Part shown: one piece after another, positions 1 through 10,574 of the stretch
Layout: every line of letters begins with the position of its first letter
Numbering within the stretch: position 1 is the stretch's first letter
Origin: Pseudomonas sp. GD04091
GTDB lineage: Bacteria > Pseudomonadota > Gammaproteobacteria > Pseudomonadales > Pseudomonadaceae
Length of the DNA: 64,000 nucleotides
Direction: 5' to 3'
NCBI RefSeq assembly: GCF_029836165.1
Contig: NZ_JAOEBG010000008.1
Span: 154,820 to 218,819, forward strand
The notes under the pieces: generated by a model
Seen by the model: only the letters and a program-made list of their open reading frames with translations
The model's database searches: none
Told to the model about the DNA's origin: nothing
Made by a program: the position numbers and the translations under genes

Positions 1-1153
1 CGGCCGAGCTGAGGGTGACGATGGCCACCAGGGTGGCGATCCACAGCGGGTCGAAGGTATCGATGCCCACCGCCGGGGCCACCATCACCGCGAGCATGGC
101 CGGGTACAGGCCGGCGCAGCCATTCTGGCCGATGGTCGCGCCGAACGAGGCGCTGAAGCTGGCGATCGATTGCGGTACGCCCAGACGCTGGGTCTGCGCC
201 TCGATGTTCAGCGGGATGCTGGCGGCGCTGGAGCGGCTGGTGAAGGCGAAAGTCAGCACCGGCCACACCTTGCGCAAGAAGCGCAGCGGGCTGACGCCGG
301 TCAGCGCCAGGATCACCCCGTGGACCACGAACATCAGGCCCAGGCCGATGTACGAAACCACCACGAAGCTGCCCAGCTTGAGGATGTCCTCGAGGTTGGA
401 GCTGGCGACCACCTTGGTCATCAGCGCCAGCACGCCGTACGGGGTGAGCTTCATCACCAGGCGCACCAGGCGCATTACCCAGGCCTGCAGCACGTCGATG
501 GCCGACAGCGCGCGCTCGCCCTTGTCCTTGTCGTCCTTGATCAGTTGCAGCGCGGCCAGGCCCAGGAACACGGCGAAGATCACCACGCTGATGATCGAGG
601 TCGGCTTGGCCCGGGCCAGGTCACCCACCGGGTTGCTGGGGATGAACGACAGCAGCAGCTGCGGGATGTTGAGGTCGGCGACCTTCCCCGCATAGTCGTT
701 GTGGATGGCCTGCAGACGGGCGCTTTCCTGGGCACCGGCCACCAGCCCCTCGGCGTTCAGGCCGAACAGGTTGGTCAGGGCGATGCCGATCAGCGCGGCG
801 ATGGCGGTGGTCAGCAGCAGGGTGCCGATGCTCAACACGCTGATGCGGCCCAGGGACGAGGCGTTGTGCAGGCGGGCCACGGCGCTGAGGATCGAGGCGA
901 AGATCAGCGGCATGACGATCATCTGCAGCAGGCCGACATAGCCGTTGCCGACCAGGTCGAGCCAGGCGATGGTGGCCTTGAGCACTGGATGGCCGGCGCC
1001 ATAGATCGTGTGCAGGACCAGGCCGAACAGCACGCCCAGCACCAGGCCCAGCAGGACTTTCTTGGCCAGGCTCCAGTCGGTGCGGCGGGTTTGCGCCAGG
1101 CCCAGCAGCAGGGCCAGGAACGCCAGCAGGTTGAGAGACAGCGGCAGGTTCAT
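1..1153 (-). CDS. tcyP: L-cystine / dicarboxylate-type cation symporter, 3' end cut by window edge
   Basis: About 384 residues are visible, starting [20 protein letters not shown]. The gene runs off the left edge, so the C-terminus is missing (family members are about 460 aa). The protein is very hydrophobic, with several membrane segments. It carries features of the dicarboxylate/amino acid:cation symporter family, including the serine-rich stretch [12 protein letters not shown] and the later [16 protein letters not shown]. The N-terminus and overall layout resemble the TcyP/YdjN branch, which imports L-cystine across the inner membrane. The start is the first in-frame ATG. The upstream 244 bases are AT-rich (about 1213-1280), unlike their surroundings, and should hold its promoter and perhaps a sulfur-responsive site. 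The symporter family is secure; the cystine specificity is inferred from resemblance only. Confidence 0.75.
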   Translation of the reverse strand, partial: MNLPLSLNLLAFLALLLGLAQTRRTDWSLAKKVLLGLVLGVLFGLVLHTIYGAGHPVLKATIAWLDLVGNGYVGLLQMIVMPLIFASILSAVARLHNASSLGRISVLSIGTLLLTTAIAALIGIALTNLFGLNAEGLVAGAQESARLQAIHNDYAGKVADLNIPQLLLSFIPSNPVGDLARAKPTSIISVVIFAVFLGLAALQLIKDDKDKGERALSAIDVLQAWVMRLVRLVMKLTPYGVLALMTKVVASSNLEDILKLGSFVVVSYIGLGLMFVVHGVILALTGVSPLRFLRKVWPVLTFAFTSRSSAASIPLNIEAQTQRLGVPQSIASFSASFGATIGQNGCAGLYPAMLAVMVAPAVGIDTFDPLWIATLVAIVTLSSA

Positions 1154-1397
1154 TGAAGCTCCAGGAAAAGGCAGAAGAGGCATCGCCTCTGTGAGCGATT
1201 GCGAACGGAAATGCTAACAGCCTGAAAACAAACGAATTTATATCTAAAAGGAATTTGCATAGTCGTTTATGGAATAACGTCATGTCGCGATTGGCAATGA
1301 ACATGGCGTTTGCAGCTGTTTCGGGGTCGGTCGTGAATGCCTGTTCGTCACCCATCGGGTCTAGGGTTGAGCGGCCACGTCTTTTGGAGAACCGCAC

Positions 1398-2456
1398 ATG
1401 ATGTCTGCTCCGAGAATGCTCGCCGGCGGCCTGGCCCTGATGCTCAGTGCCAGCAGCTGGGCGGCCACCGAGCTCAAGCACTGGCCAGCCGAAGCCGCCC
1501 AGAAGCTCGATGCGATGATTGCCGCCAATGCCAACAAGGGTAACTACGCGGTGTTCGACATGGACAACACCAGCTACCGCTTCGATCTCGAGGAGGCGCT
1601 GCTGCCGTTCATGGAGAACCAGGGCCTGTTGACCCGCGACAAACTCGACCCCTCGCTCAGGCTGATGCCGTTCAAGGACACCGCCGAGCACAAGGAGAGC
1701 CTGTTCAGCTACTACTACCGACTGTGCGAGATCGACGACATGGTCTGCTACCCCTGGGTGGCCCAGGTGTTCTCGGGTTTCACCCTCAAGGAGCTCAAGC
1801 AGCAGGTGGACGCGCTGATGGCCTCGGGCAAGCCGGTCCCCAGCACTTACTTCGACGGGGACCAGGTCAAGGCCATCGAGGTGCAGCCACCCAAGGTCTT
1901 CACCGGTCAGACCGAGCTGTACAACAAGCTGATGGAGAACGGTATCGAGGTGTACGTGATCTCGGCGGCGTCGGAAGAGCTGGTACGCATGGTCGCCGCC
2001 GATCCCAAGTACGGCTACAACGTCAAACCCGAGAACGTGATTGGCGTCAGCCTGCTGCTCAAGGACCGCGCCACGGGCCAGTTGACCACCGCGCGCAAGC
2101 AGATCACGGCGGGGCGTTATGACCCCAAGGCCAACGAAGGCCTGGAACTGACCCCGTACCTGTGGACCCCGGCGACCTGGATGGCCGGTAAGCAGGCGGC
2201 GATCCTCACCTATATCGACGAGTGGAAGAAACCGGTGCTGGTGGGTGGAGACACGCCGACCAGTGATGGCTACATGCAGTTCCATGGTGTCGATGTGAAC
2301 AAGGGGGGCATCCACCTGTGGATAAACCGCAAGGCCAAGTACATGGACCAGCTCAACGGCATGATCGCGAAGAACGCGGCGGCTCAGGCCAGGGAAGGGT
2401 TGCCGGTGACGGCGGACAAGAACTGGGTGATCGTGACGCCGGAGCAGATTCAGTAG
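1398..2456 (+). CDS. pchP: Phosphorylcholine phosphatase (HAD superfamily, periplasmic)
   Basis: 352 aa with an N-terminal signal peptide (hydrophobic residues 8-20, likely cleavage after SSWAA). It is a HAD phosphatase: motif I is DMDNT (54-58, nucleophile Asp54 and acid/base Asp56), motif II SAA (189-191) and motif III GDTPTSD (283-289). These three motifs match those described for Pseudomonas phosphorylcholine phosphatase PchP, which releases phosphate from phosphorylcholine, phosphoethanolamine and p-nitrophenylphosphate in the periplasm during choline use. Two consecutive ATGs lie after GGAG; either could start the protein. The gene stands alone, divergent from the cystine-type transporter, and is followed by a REP pair and a terminator shared with the convergent ilvD. 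No choline catabolism genes are adjacent. Confidence 0.85.
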   Translation: MMSAPRMLAGGLALMLSASSWAATELKHWPAEAAQKLDAMIAANANKGNYAVFDMDNTSYRFDLEEALLPFMENQGLLTRDKLDPSLRLMPFKDTAEHKESLFSYYYRLCEIDDMVCYPWVAQVFSGFTLKELKQQVDALMASGKPVPSTYFDGDQVKAIEVQPPKVFTGQTELYNKLMENGIEVYVISAASEELVRMVAADPKYGYNVKPENVIGVSLLLKDRATGQLTTARKQITAGRYDPKANEGLELTPYLWTPATWMAGKQAAILTYIDEWKKPVLVGGDTPTSDGYMQFHGVDVNKGGIHLWINRKAKYMDQLNGMIAKNAAAQAREGLPVTADKNWVIVTPEQIQ

Positions 2457-2473
2457 GTATTGTGTTGCCTTTG

Positions 2474-2564
2474 CCGGCCTCTTCGCGGGCAAGCCCGCTC
2501 CCACAGGTACAGCACAGCGCTTGAGGGCAGTGAATATCCTGTGGGAGCGGGTCTACCCGCGAGG
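2474..2564. repeat. Pair of inverted REP elements between pchP and ilvD
   Basis: Two copies of the Pseudomonas-putida-type REP core face each other: 2474-2507 reads with CGCGGGCAAGCCCGCTCCCA, and 2538-2564 is its inverted, slightly diverged copy. Each copy can fold into a short hairpin. The pair sits in the gap between two convergent genes, the usual location for REPs. Confidence 0.85.
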
Positions 2565-2565
2565 C

Positions 2566-2598
2566 AAAAAAAACCGGCGCACAGGGCACCGGTTTTTT
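2566..2598. terminator. Bidirectional intrinsic terminator between pchP and ilvD
   Basis: An A-tract, a short ACCGG...CCGGT stem with an 11-base loop (2573-2593) and a T-tract form a terminator that reads both ways. It lies 15 bases beyond the ilvD stop and would also stop transcripts from pchP. Confidence 0.75.
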
Positions 2599-2613
2599 AT
2601 CGCCCTCGCAGCC

Positions 2614-4455
2614 TCACAGCCCGTCGAGCATCGCCTTGTTGCGCACCGCACCCTTGTCGGCGCTGGTGGCCAGCAGGGCATAGGCTTTGAGCGCGGTGGT
2701 CACTTTACGTGGCCGCACTTCAGCCGGCTTCCAGCCCTTCTTGTCCTGCTCCACGCGACGCGCGGCCAGTTCTTCGTCACTGACCAACAGGTTGATCGAA
2801 CGGTTGGGGATGTCGATCAGCACCTTGTCGCCGTCGCGCACCAGGCCGATGGCGCCGCCAGCCGCCGCTTCCGGCGAGGCGTGGCCGATCGACAGGCCCG
2901 AGGTGCCGCCGGAGAAGCGGCCGTCGGTGAGCAGCGCGCAGGCTTTGCCCAGGCCTTTCGATTTCAGGTAGGAGGTTGGGTACAGCATCTCCTGCATGCC
3001 CGGGCCGCCTTTCGGGCCTTCGTAGCGGATGATGACGATGTCGCCGGCCTTCACCTCGTCGGCGAGGATGCCGCGCACGGCGCTGTCCTGGCTTTCGAAG
3101 ATCTTCGCATTGCCGTCGAACACCAGGATCGAGTCGTCGACGCCTGCGGTCTTGACCACGCAGCCGTCCACCGCGATGTTGCCGTACAGCACGGCCAGGC
3201 CGCCTTCTTGCGAATAGGCGTGCTCGACGCTGCGGATGCAGCCTTCGGCGCGGTCATCGTCCAGGGTTTCCCAGCGGGTCGACTGGCTGAACGCGGTCTG
3301 GGTCGGGATACCGGCCGGGCCTGCCTTGAAGAAGGTGTGCACGGCTTCATCGTCGGTCTGGGTGATGTCCCACTTGGCGATGGCCTCCTCCATGCTGCGG
3401 CTGTGCACGGTCGGCAGGTCGGTGTGCAGCAGGCCGCCACGGGCCAGCGAGCCGAGGATGCTGAAGATGCCGCCGGCGCGGTGCACGTCCTCCATGTGGT
3501 ACTTCTGGATGTTCGGCGCCACCTTGCACAGCTGCGGCACCTTGCGCGACAGGCGATCGATGTCGCGCAGGTCGAACGCCACCTCGGCCTCCTGGGCCGC
3601 GGCCAGCAGGTGCAGGATGGTGTTGGTCGAACCGCCCATGGCGATGTCGAGCATCATGGCGTTCTCGAACGCCTTGAAGTTGGCGATGTTGCGCGGCAGC
3701 ACCGACTCGTCGTTCTCGCCGTAGTAGCGCTTGCACAGCTCGACGATGGTGCGGCCGGCGGTGAGGAACAGCTGTTCGCGGTCCGCGTGGGTGGCCAGCG
3801 TCGAGCCATTGCCCGGCAGGGCCAGGCCCAGGGCCTCGGTCAGGCAGTTCATCGAGTTGGCGGTGAACATGCCGGAGCAGGAGCCGCAGGTCGGGCAGGC
3901 GCTGCGCTCGTACTCGGCGACTTTCTCGTCGGAGGCCGAGGAGTCGGCGGCGATGACCATGGCGTCGACCAGGTCCAGGCCGTGGCTGGCCAGCTTGGTC
4001 TTGCCGGCTTCCATCGGGCCGCCGGAGACGAAGATCACCGGGATGTTCAGGCGCAGGGCGGCCATCAGCATGCCGGGGGTGATCTTGTCGCAGTTGGAGA
4101 TGCAGACGATGGCGTCGGCGCAGTGGGCGTTGACCATGTACTCGACGGCGTCGGCGATGATCTCGCGGCTCGGCAGCGAGTAGAGCATGCCGTCGTGGCC
4201 CATGGCGATGCCGTCGTCCACGGCGATGGTGTTGAATTCCTTGGCCACGCCACCGGCGCGCTCGATCTCGCGGGCGACCAGCTGGCCCAGGTCCTTCAGG
4301 TGCACGTGGCCCGGGACGAACTGGGTGAACGAGTTGGCGATGGCGATGATCGGTTTCTTGAAGTCTTCGTCCTTCATCCCGGTGGCGCGCCACAGGGCGC
4401 GGGCGCCGGCCATGTTGCGGCCTTGGGTGGAGGTCTTGGAACGATAATCAGGCAT
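2614..4455 (-). CDS. ilvD: Dihydroxy-acid dehydratase
   Basis: 613 aa, full length for IlvD. It dehydrates 2,3-dihydroxy-isovalerate and 2,3-dihydroxy-3-methylvalerate to the 2-oxo acids in valine and isoleucine synthesis, and upstream of leucine and pantothenate. Family landmarks seen are the N-terminal [20 protein letters not shown], the cysteine cluster [20 protein letters not shown] that helps bind the iron-sulfur cluster, and the C-terminal [20 protein letters not shown]. The start ATG has an AGGAG ribosome site eight bases upstream. The gene is monocistronic here, separated from rlmI by 333 bases containing a REP pair. Nothing is truncated or unusual. Confidence 0.97.
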   Translation of the reverse strand: MPDYRSKTSTQGRNMAGARALWRATGMKDEDFKKPIIAIANSFTQFVPGHVHLKDLGQLVAREIERAGGVAKEFNTIAVDDGIAMGHDGMLYSLPSREIIADAVEYMVNAHCADAIVCISNCDKITPGMLMAALRLNIPVIFVSGGPMEAGKTKLASHGLDLVDAMVIAADSSASDEKVAEYERSACPTCGSCSGMFTANSMNCLTEALGLALPGNGSTLATHADREQLFLTAGRTIVELCKRYYGENDESVLPRNIANFKAFENAMMLDIAMGGSTNTILHLLAAAQEAEVAFDLRDIDRLSRKVPQLCKVAPNIQKYHMEDVHRAGGIFSILGSLARGGLLHTDLPTVHSRSMEEAIAKWDITQTDDEAVHTFFKAGPAGIPTQTAFSQSTRWETLDDDRAEGCIRSVEHAYSQEGGLAVLYGNIAVDGCVVKTAGVDDSILVFDGNAKIFESQDSAVRGILADEVKAGDIVIIRYEGPKGGPGMQEMLYPTSYLKSKGLGKACALLTDGRFSGGTSGLSIGHASPEAAAGGAIGLVRDGDKVLIDIPNRSINLLVSDEELAARRVEQDKKGWKPAEVRPRKVTTALKAYALLATSADKGAVRNKAMLDGL

Positions 4456-4694
4456 GGAGCGCTCCTGGCGGCTAAATCACGTCACAAAAAGGGAGTGAGC
4501 TTCTCTTGTCCTGAAACGCCGAGGGCCGGTTGCCATGGGCAAGGATGGGGGTCGAAGACCGCGCGGGATCGCCGCAGGCTCGACCAGAGCTCATAAACCC
4601 GCCGGGGGATGACTGGCGATGAATGGCTCGATTCTACACCGCTGGCGCGGCGAGGGAATGGGGATGTGGATGGTTGGCGAGGTCGAATGCATGG

Positions 4695-4770
4695 CCTGTG
4701 GGAGCGGATTTACCCGCGATGCGATGGTAAAGCCAGCGCCGTCTTCGCGGGTAAACCCGCTCCCACAAGG
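4695..4770. repeat. Inverted REP pair in the ilvD-rlmI gap
   Basis: Two REP cores in opposite orientation, about 4695-4726 (GTGGGAGCGGATTTACCCGC) and 4737-4770 (GCGGGTAAACCCGCTCCCAC). This is the only structure I can identify in the 333-base gap between rlmI (upstream in transcription) and ilvD. It could act as a transcript-end hairpin for rlmI. Confidence 0.85.
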
Positions 4771-4788
4771 TTCGCGTCCGTTGCCCGA

Positions 4789-5985
4789 TCAGCTGTTGGG
4801 CAGCAGGCGGCAGGTGATGCTCTTGATGTAGCGGGTCTCGGCGATGGCCGGGTGCACCGGGTGGTCCGGGCCCTGGCCGCCACGCTCGAGCAGCTGCAGG
4901 TTGCGGTCCAGGTGGCGGGCGCTGGTCAGCAGGATGTTGTGCAGGTCGTCCTCGGGCAGGTGCATCGAGCACGAGGCGCTGACCAGGATGCCGTCCTTGC
5001 TCAGCATGCGCATGGCCTGTTCGTTGAGGCGGCGGTAGGCGGCCTCGCCGTTCTTCAGGTCCTTCTTGCGTTTGATGAAGGCGGGCGGGTCGGCAATGAT
5101 CACGTCGAAGCGCTCTTCGGCGGCCTTGAGCTCGCGCAGCGCTTCGAACACGTCGCCTTCGATGCAGGTCAGCTTCTCACCGATGCCGTTGAGCGCGGCA
5201 TTGCGCTCGACACCGTCCAGGGCGAAGCCCGAGGCGTCCACGCAGAACACTTCGCTGGCGCCGAACGCGCCGGCCTGCACGCCCCAGCCGCCAATGTAGC
5301 TGAACAGATCGAGCACACGCTTGCCCTTGACGTAGGGCGCCAGGCGCGCGCGGTTCATGCGGTGGTCGTAGAACCAGCCGGTCTTCTGGCCTTCGCGCAC
5401 CGGAGCCTCGAACTTCACGCCGTTCTCTTCCAGGGCGACCCAGTCCGGCACTTCGCCGTAGACGGTGTCGACATAGCGCTCCAGGCCTTCGGCGTCACGG
5501 GCGGCGGAGTCGTTCTTGAACAGGATGCCGCTGGGCTTGAGCACCTGGACCAGCGCGGCGATCACGTCGTCCTTGTGTGCTTCCATGGTCGCCGAGGCCA
5601 GTTGCACCACGAGGATGTCGAAGAAGCGGTCGACCACCAGGCCCGGCAGCAGGTCGGAGTCGCCGTAGACCAGGCGGTAGCAGGGCTTGTCGAACAGGCG
5701 CTCGCGCAGGGACAGGGCGACGTTCAGACGGTGCACCAGCAGCGACTTGTCCAGCGGCAATTTGGCGTCGCGCGACAGCAGGCGGGCGCAGATCAGGTTG
5801 TTCGGGCTCATGGCCACCACGCCCAGGGGCTTGCCGTTGGCGGCTTCGAGAATGGCCTGCTGGCCGGCCTTCAGGCCCTGCAGCGGGGTCGCGGCGACGT
5901 CGACTTCATTGCTGTAGACCCACAGGTGGCCGGCGCGCAGGCGGCGGTCGGCATTGGCTTTGAGGCGAAGGCTGGGCAGGGACAT
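4789..5985 (-). CDS. rlmI: RlmI-type 23S rRNA (cytosine-C5) methyltransferase
   Basis: 398 aa with an N-terminal PUA RNA-binding domain (about 1-75; RLRAGHLWVYSNEV is typical). A Rossmann methyltransferase domain follows, with the S-adenosylmethionine loop VLDLFSYIGGWG (224-235), the catalytic DPPAF (299-303) and the SASCSMHL stretch. In E. coli RlmI makes m5C1962 in 23S rRNA; this protein has the same domain order and length. The closest alternatives are other PUA-SAM methyltransferases of COG1092, so substrate position is inferred. It is transcribed toward ilvD and divergent from the HDOD gene. A degenerate REP half (about 6060-6084) lies in its upstream region. Confidence 0.85.
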   Translation of the reverse strand: MSLPSLRLKANADRRLRAGHLWVYSNEVDVAATPLQGLKAGQQAILEAANGKPLGVVAMSPNNLICARLLSRDAKLPLDKSLLVHRLNVALSLRERLFDKPCYRLVYGDSDLLPGLVVDRFFDILVVQLASATMEAHKDDVIAALVQVLKPSGILFKNDSAARDAEGLERYVDTVYGEVPDWVALEENGVKFEAPVREGQKTGWFYDHRMNRARLAPYVKGKRVLDLFSYIGGWGVQAGAFGASEVFCVDASGFALDGVERNAALNGIGEKLTCIEGDVFEALRELKAAEERFDVIIADPPAFIKRKKDLKNGEAAYRRLNEQAMRMLSKDGILVSASCSMHLPEDDLHNILLTSARHLDRNLQLLERGGQGPDHPVHPAIAETRYIKSITCRLLPNS

Positions 5986-6173
5986 GACGTCGCTCCGGGA
6001 AAAAAGAGCGGGAGTATACCGTGTTGGCCCCGGATGCGCTGTGGAGCGCGACCAAGTGGCGTGGGGGCAAGCCGGCTTCCACGTTAAAGAAAATCTTGGA
6101 TCCAGCGATCCACTGATAGTTACCCTGCCGGTGTACAGGGTTAGAATTCCCCGTCCTTACCGAGTGCGTACCC

Positions 6174-7046
6174 ATGTCCCAGGAACTTACCGCCGAACAG
6201 ATCCAGCAAGCCTTGCAAGGCATCACCATTCCGCCGCAGCCGCAGATCATGGTCGACCTGCAGTTCGAGCAATACATGCCTGATCCGGACCTGGAGACCA
6301 TCGCCAAGCTGATCGCGCAGGACCCCGGGTTGTCCGGTGCGTTGCTCAAGCTGGTCAATTCGCCGCACTTCGGCCTGTCGAACAAGATCGGTTCGATCCA
6401 GCGCGCGGTGAACCTGCTCGGCAGCCGTTCGATCATCAACCTGATCAACGCCCAATCGATCAAGGGCGAGATGAGCGACGAGACCATCGTCACCCTCAAC
6501 CGCTTCTGGGACACCGCCCAGGACGTGGCCATGACCTGCCTCACGCTGGCCAAGCGCACCGGCATCCAGGCCGCGGACGAGGCTTACACGCTGGGCTTGT
6601 TCCACGACTGCGGCGTGCCGCTGATGCTCAAGCGCTTCCCCGACTACATGGGCGTGCTGGAGGAGGCCTACGCCAAGGCCGGTGAAGAGACCCGCGTGGT
6701 CGACACCGAGAACCGCGTGTTCAACACCAACCATTCGGTGGTCGGTTACTTCACCGCCAAGTCCTGGCGCCTGCCTGAGCACATCAGCGCGGCCATCGCC
6801 AACCATCACAACGCCCTGGCGGTGTTCCGCGACGAATCTTCGCGCAACACCCAGACCCAGCTGAAGAACCTGCTGGCGGTGCTGAAGATGGCCGAGCACA
6901 TCTGTGCCTCGTACCGCGTGCTGGGCAACCAGAGCGAGGATCACGAGTGGAACGTGGTCGGCCCGCAGGTGCTGGACTACATCGGCCTGACCGAGTACGA
7001 CTTCGAGCAGCTCAAGCAGAACATTCGCGAAATGGGTGGGCACTGA
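6174..7046 (+). CDS. HDOD domain signalling protein
   Basis: 290 aa, soluble, composed almost entirely of an HDOD domain (an HD-hydrolase-like output domain). Seen are the typical PPQPQIMVDLQFE entry, the IAQDPGLSGALLKLVNS helix block, SLG-like LLGSRSIINLINAQSI and the LFHDCGVPLMLKRFP segment. HDOD proteins serve as signalling or protein-interaction modules in chemotaxis, c-di-GMP and cell-cycle contexts and are usually not shown to be enzymatic. There is no second domain, so the specific partner is unknown. The gene lies 3 bases ahead of mutM and is probably cotranscribed with it. The ribosome site before the chosen ATG is weak. Confidence 0.85.
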   Translation: MSQELTAEQIQQALQGITIPPQPQIMVDLQFEQYMPDPDLETIAKLIAQDPGLSGALLKLVNSPHFGLSNKIGSIQRAVNLLGSRSIINLINAQSIKGEMSDETIVTLNRFWDTAQDVAMTCLTLAKRTGIQAADEAYTLGLFHDCGVPLMLKRFPDYMGVLEEAYAKAGEETRVVDTENRVFNTNHSVVGYFTAKSWRLPEHISAAIANHHNALAVFRDESSRNTQTQLKNLLAVLKMAEHICASYRVLGNQSEDHEWNVVGPQVLDYIGLTEYDFEQLKQNIREMGGH

Positions 7047-7049
7047 GCC

Positions 7050-7862
7050 ATGCCGGAATTGCCAGAGGTCGAAACCACGCGGCGTGGTATCGCGCCGCAC
7101 CTTGAAGGCCAACGCGTCAGCCGCGTGGTGGTCCGCGACCGGCGCCTGCGTTGGCCGATCCCGGAGGATCTCGACGTGCGCCTGTCGGGCCAGCGCATCG
7201 TCAGCGTCGAGCGCCGCGCCAAGTACCTGCTGATAAACGCCGAAGTCGGTACGTTGATCAGCCACCTGGGCATGTCCGGCAACCTGCGCCTGGTCGAGCT
7301 GGGGCTGCCCGCGGCCAAGCATGAACACGTGGATATCGAGCTCGAGTCGGGGCTGATGCTGCGCTACACCGACCCGCGCCGTTTCGGGGCCATGCTCTGG
7401 AGCCTGGATCCGCTGAATCACGAACTGCTGCTTCGCCTGGGGCCGGAGCCGTTGACCGACCTGTTCGACGGTGAGCGGCTGTTTCAGCTGTCCCGCGGGC
7501 GGTCGATGGCGGTCAAGCCGTTCATCATGGACAACGCCGTGGTGGTGGGCGTGGGCAACATCTACGCCACCGAGGCGCTGTTCGCCGCCGGCATCGACCC
7601 GCGCCGCGAGGCGGGCGGGATCTCCCGGGCGCGCTACCTGAAGCTGGCGATCGAGATCAAACGAGTGCTGGCGGCGGCCATCGAGCAGGGCGGCACCACC
7701 TTGCGCGACTTCATCGGTGGTGATGGGCAGCCGGGGTATTTCCAGCAGGAACTGTTCGCCTATGGGCGCGGTGGTCAGCCGTGCAAGCTGTGTGGCAGCG
7801 AACTGCGTGAGGTGAAGCTGGGGCAGCGGGCAAGCGTGTTCTGTCCCAAGTGCCAGCGTTGA
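7050..7862 (+). CDS. mutM: Formamidopyrimidine-DNA glycosylase (Fpg)
   Basis: 270 aa, standard length. The protein begins [13 protein letters not shown]; after Met removal Pro2 is the Schiff-base nucleophile and Glu3 the partner. Lys58 (RRAKYLL) is the conserved lysine, and the C-terminal zinc finger uses Cys245, Cys248, Cys265 and Cys268. Fpg excises 8-oxoguanine and ring-opened purines and nicks the strand by beta/delta elimination. The start is fixed by the invariant PELPEVE. It follows the HDOD gene by 3 bases and faces ggt across a REP hairpin pair. Confidence 0.97.
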   Translation: MPELPEVETTRRGIAPHLEGQRVSRVVVRDRRLRWPIPEDLDVRLSGQRIVSVERRAKYLLINAEVGTLISHLGMSGNLRLVELGLPAAKHEHVDIELESGLMLRYTDPRRFGAMLWSLDPLNHELLLRLGPEPLTDLFDGERLFQLSRGRSMAVKPFIMDNAVVVGVGNIYATEALFAAGIDPRREAGGISRARYLKLAIEIKRVLAAAIEQGGTTLRDFIGGDGQPGYFQQELFAYGRGGQPCKLCGSELREVKLGQRASVFCPKCQR

Positions 7863-7874
7863 TGCTTCAGGCCT

Positions 7875-7932
7875 TATCGCGGGGCAAGCCCGCTTCCACG
7901 AGTCTTTGGGGGAGCGGGCTTGCCCCGCGACA
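7875..7932. repeat. Inverted REP pair between convergent mutM and ggt
   Basis: A left arm (CGCGGGGCAAGCCCGCTTCC, about 7878-7897) and a right arm (GGAGCGGGCTTGCCCCGCGA, 7911-7930) are nearly perfect complements with a short spacer. The structure fills most of the gap between the two convergent stops and no separate T-tract terminator is present. It is therefore probably the shared 3' end structure. Confidence 0.85.
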
Positions 7933-7940
7933 AGGGCGGA

Positions 7941-9622
7941 TCAGTCGACGACCGCCGCCTGCCCCACGCCCCGCGGATCACTGGCCGCCTCGACGGCCCC
8001 GCCAGCCTTGTCCCAGTACAGCACCTGCTGGTTCCCGTACTGACGCCCGACATCCTTCAGCCGATAGCCACGCGCCTCCAGTTCGGCCTTCTGCCGCGCA
8101 CTGAACGTTCCCGGCTCGTGCTCCACCACATCCGGCAGGTACTGATGGTGGTAGCGCGGCGTCGCCGGCCACTCGGCCACCGGCCTGCCTTCCAGCAAGC
8201 CCAGCACCGACAGCAGCACCATGCTCGGGATCCGGCTGCCGCCCGGGGTGCCGAAGCTGGCGAACTGGCTGGGGCTTTCGATGAAGGTCGGGCTCATGCT
8301 CGACAGCGGTCGCTTGCCCGCCGCCACCGCATTGGCCTGGCTGCCGGCCAGGCCGTAGCTGTTGCTGGCGCTGGGGTCGGCGGCGAAATCGTCCATCTCG
8401 TTGTTCAGCACCACGCCGGTACCGGGCACGCTGAACGCCGCGCCGAACGGCAGGTTGACCGACAGCGTGGCGGATACGGCGTTGCCGTCGGCATCGATCA
8501 CCGTGAAATGGGTGGTGTGGTCGCCTTCACGCCAGGCCGGCGAGGGCGGCAGCGCGCTGCTGGGGGTGGCCTGGTGCACGTCGATGCTGTCGGCCAGCCC
8601 GGTGAGGTACTGGCGCGCCAGCAGGCGGTTGACGGGGTTGCTCACGTAGTCCGGGTCGCCCAGCAGGCCACGGTCGCGATAGGCGCGGCGCAGGACCTCG
8701 ATCACGTAATGGCTGCGCTGCACCGGCTCGGCGCTCTGCCAGGGCAGGCGCTGGAGCATGGCCAGGCTCTGGGCCAGGGCGATGCCACCGGCTGACGGCG
8801 GCGGGCTGCTGATCAGTTCGCGCTGGTCGGCCAGGGGGTAGCGCAGCGGCTCGCGCCAGGCGCTGCGGTAACCGGCCAGGTCGTCGAGGGTCCAGATGCC
8901 ACCTGCCGCGCGCACGCCGTCGACCAGGCGCTGGGCCATTGGCCCGCGGTAGAACCCGTCGCGCCCCTGTTCGGCCATGCGCTGCAGGGTGACGGCCAGT
9001 TCGGGTTGGCGAATCACCGTGCCGATGGCTGGCACGTCGTTGTCGCTGAGAAACAGTCGGGCGCTCTCGGCGTCGTCACGCAGGGCATTCAGGCGCATGG
9101 TGGCGCGGTCGCGGTAGATGCGATCGACGGCGAAACCCTGGTTGGCCAGGCGAATGGCGGGCGCCAGGCTGTCCTTGAGCGCAAGCTTGCCGTGGCTCGC
9201 GGCGAGGTCGGCCAGCGCCTGGGGCAGGCCGGGAATCGCGGCGGCCAGTGGTCCGTTGATCGACAGGCCAGGCTGAAGCTTGCCGTCCTTCAGGTACATG
9301 TCCGCCCGGGCGGCCGCGGGGGCACGCTCACGGGCGTCGAGGAAGGCGTAGCGCGGCGTGTCGCCGCTTTCGCGCAGGAGGAAGAAGCCGCCGCCACCGA
9401 GGCCCGAGCCATAGGGCTCGACCACGGCCAGCGCGGCGCCGATGGCCACGGCGGCGTCGAAGGCGTTGCCGCCCTGCTGCAGGATCTGCGCGGCGGCGGC
9501 GGTGGCTTCGCTGTGCGGGCTGGCGATCGCCGCGCGACCCGGGCCGTCGGCCAGGGCATGGGTCGCCAGCAGCGCGAGGAAGGCGCCGACGGCTGCGTGA
9601 CGGAGCGTGGCGACGAACGGCA

Positions 9623-9623
<1 letters not shown>
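7941..9623 (-). CDS. ggt: Gamma-glutamyltransferase, periplasmic
   Basis: 560 aa with a signal peptide (residues 1-25, ALLATHALA then DGPG). It is an N-terminal-nucleophile hydrolase that self-cleaves before a threonine: TTHFTV at 370-375 supplies Thr371 as the catalytic residue of the small subunit. The large subunit carries GGNAFDAAVA and GSGLGGGGF, and the small subunit shows SSMSPTF and GTPGGSRIPSM. It hydrolyses or transfers the gamma-glutamyl group of glutathione in the periplasm. Its ATG overlaps the last base of the ferredoxin stop (TGATG), so the two are translationally coupled. It is complete with no disrupted motif. Confidence 0.93.
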
Positions 9624-9910
<287 letters not shown>

Positions 9911-9983
9911 TCAAAGCGATGGGCGCAATTGTGCCGGATTCGCGCCCGCAGTGCACGCGGGCGCGACATCGCGGACGCGAGGC

Positions 9984-10574
<591 letters not shown>

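Noticed and set aside
621..2504. A 627-codon minus-strand frame across the transporter and pchP
   Set aside because: It covers two well-supported genes in other frames and matches no family; its content is the mirror of pchP and the transporter.
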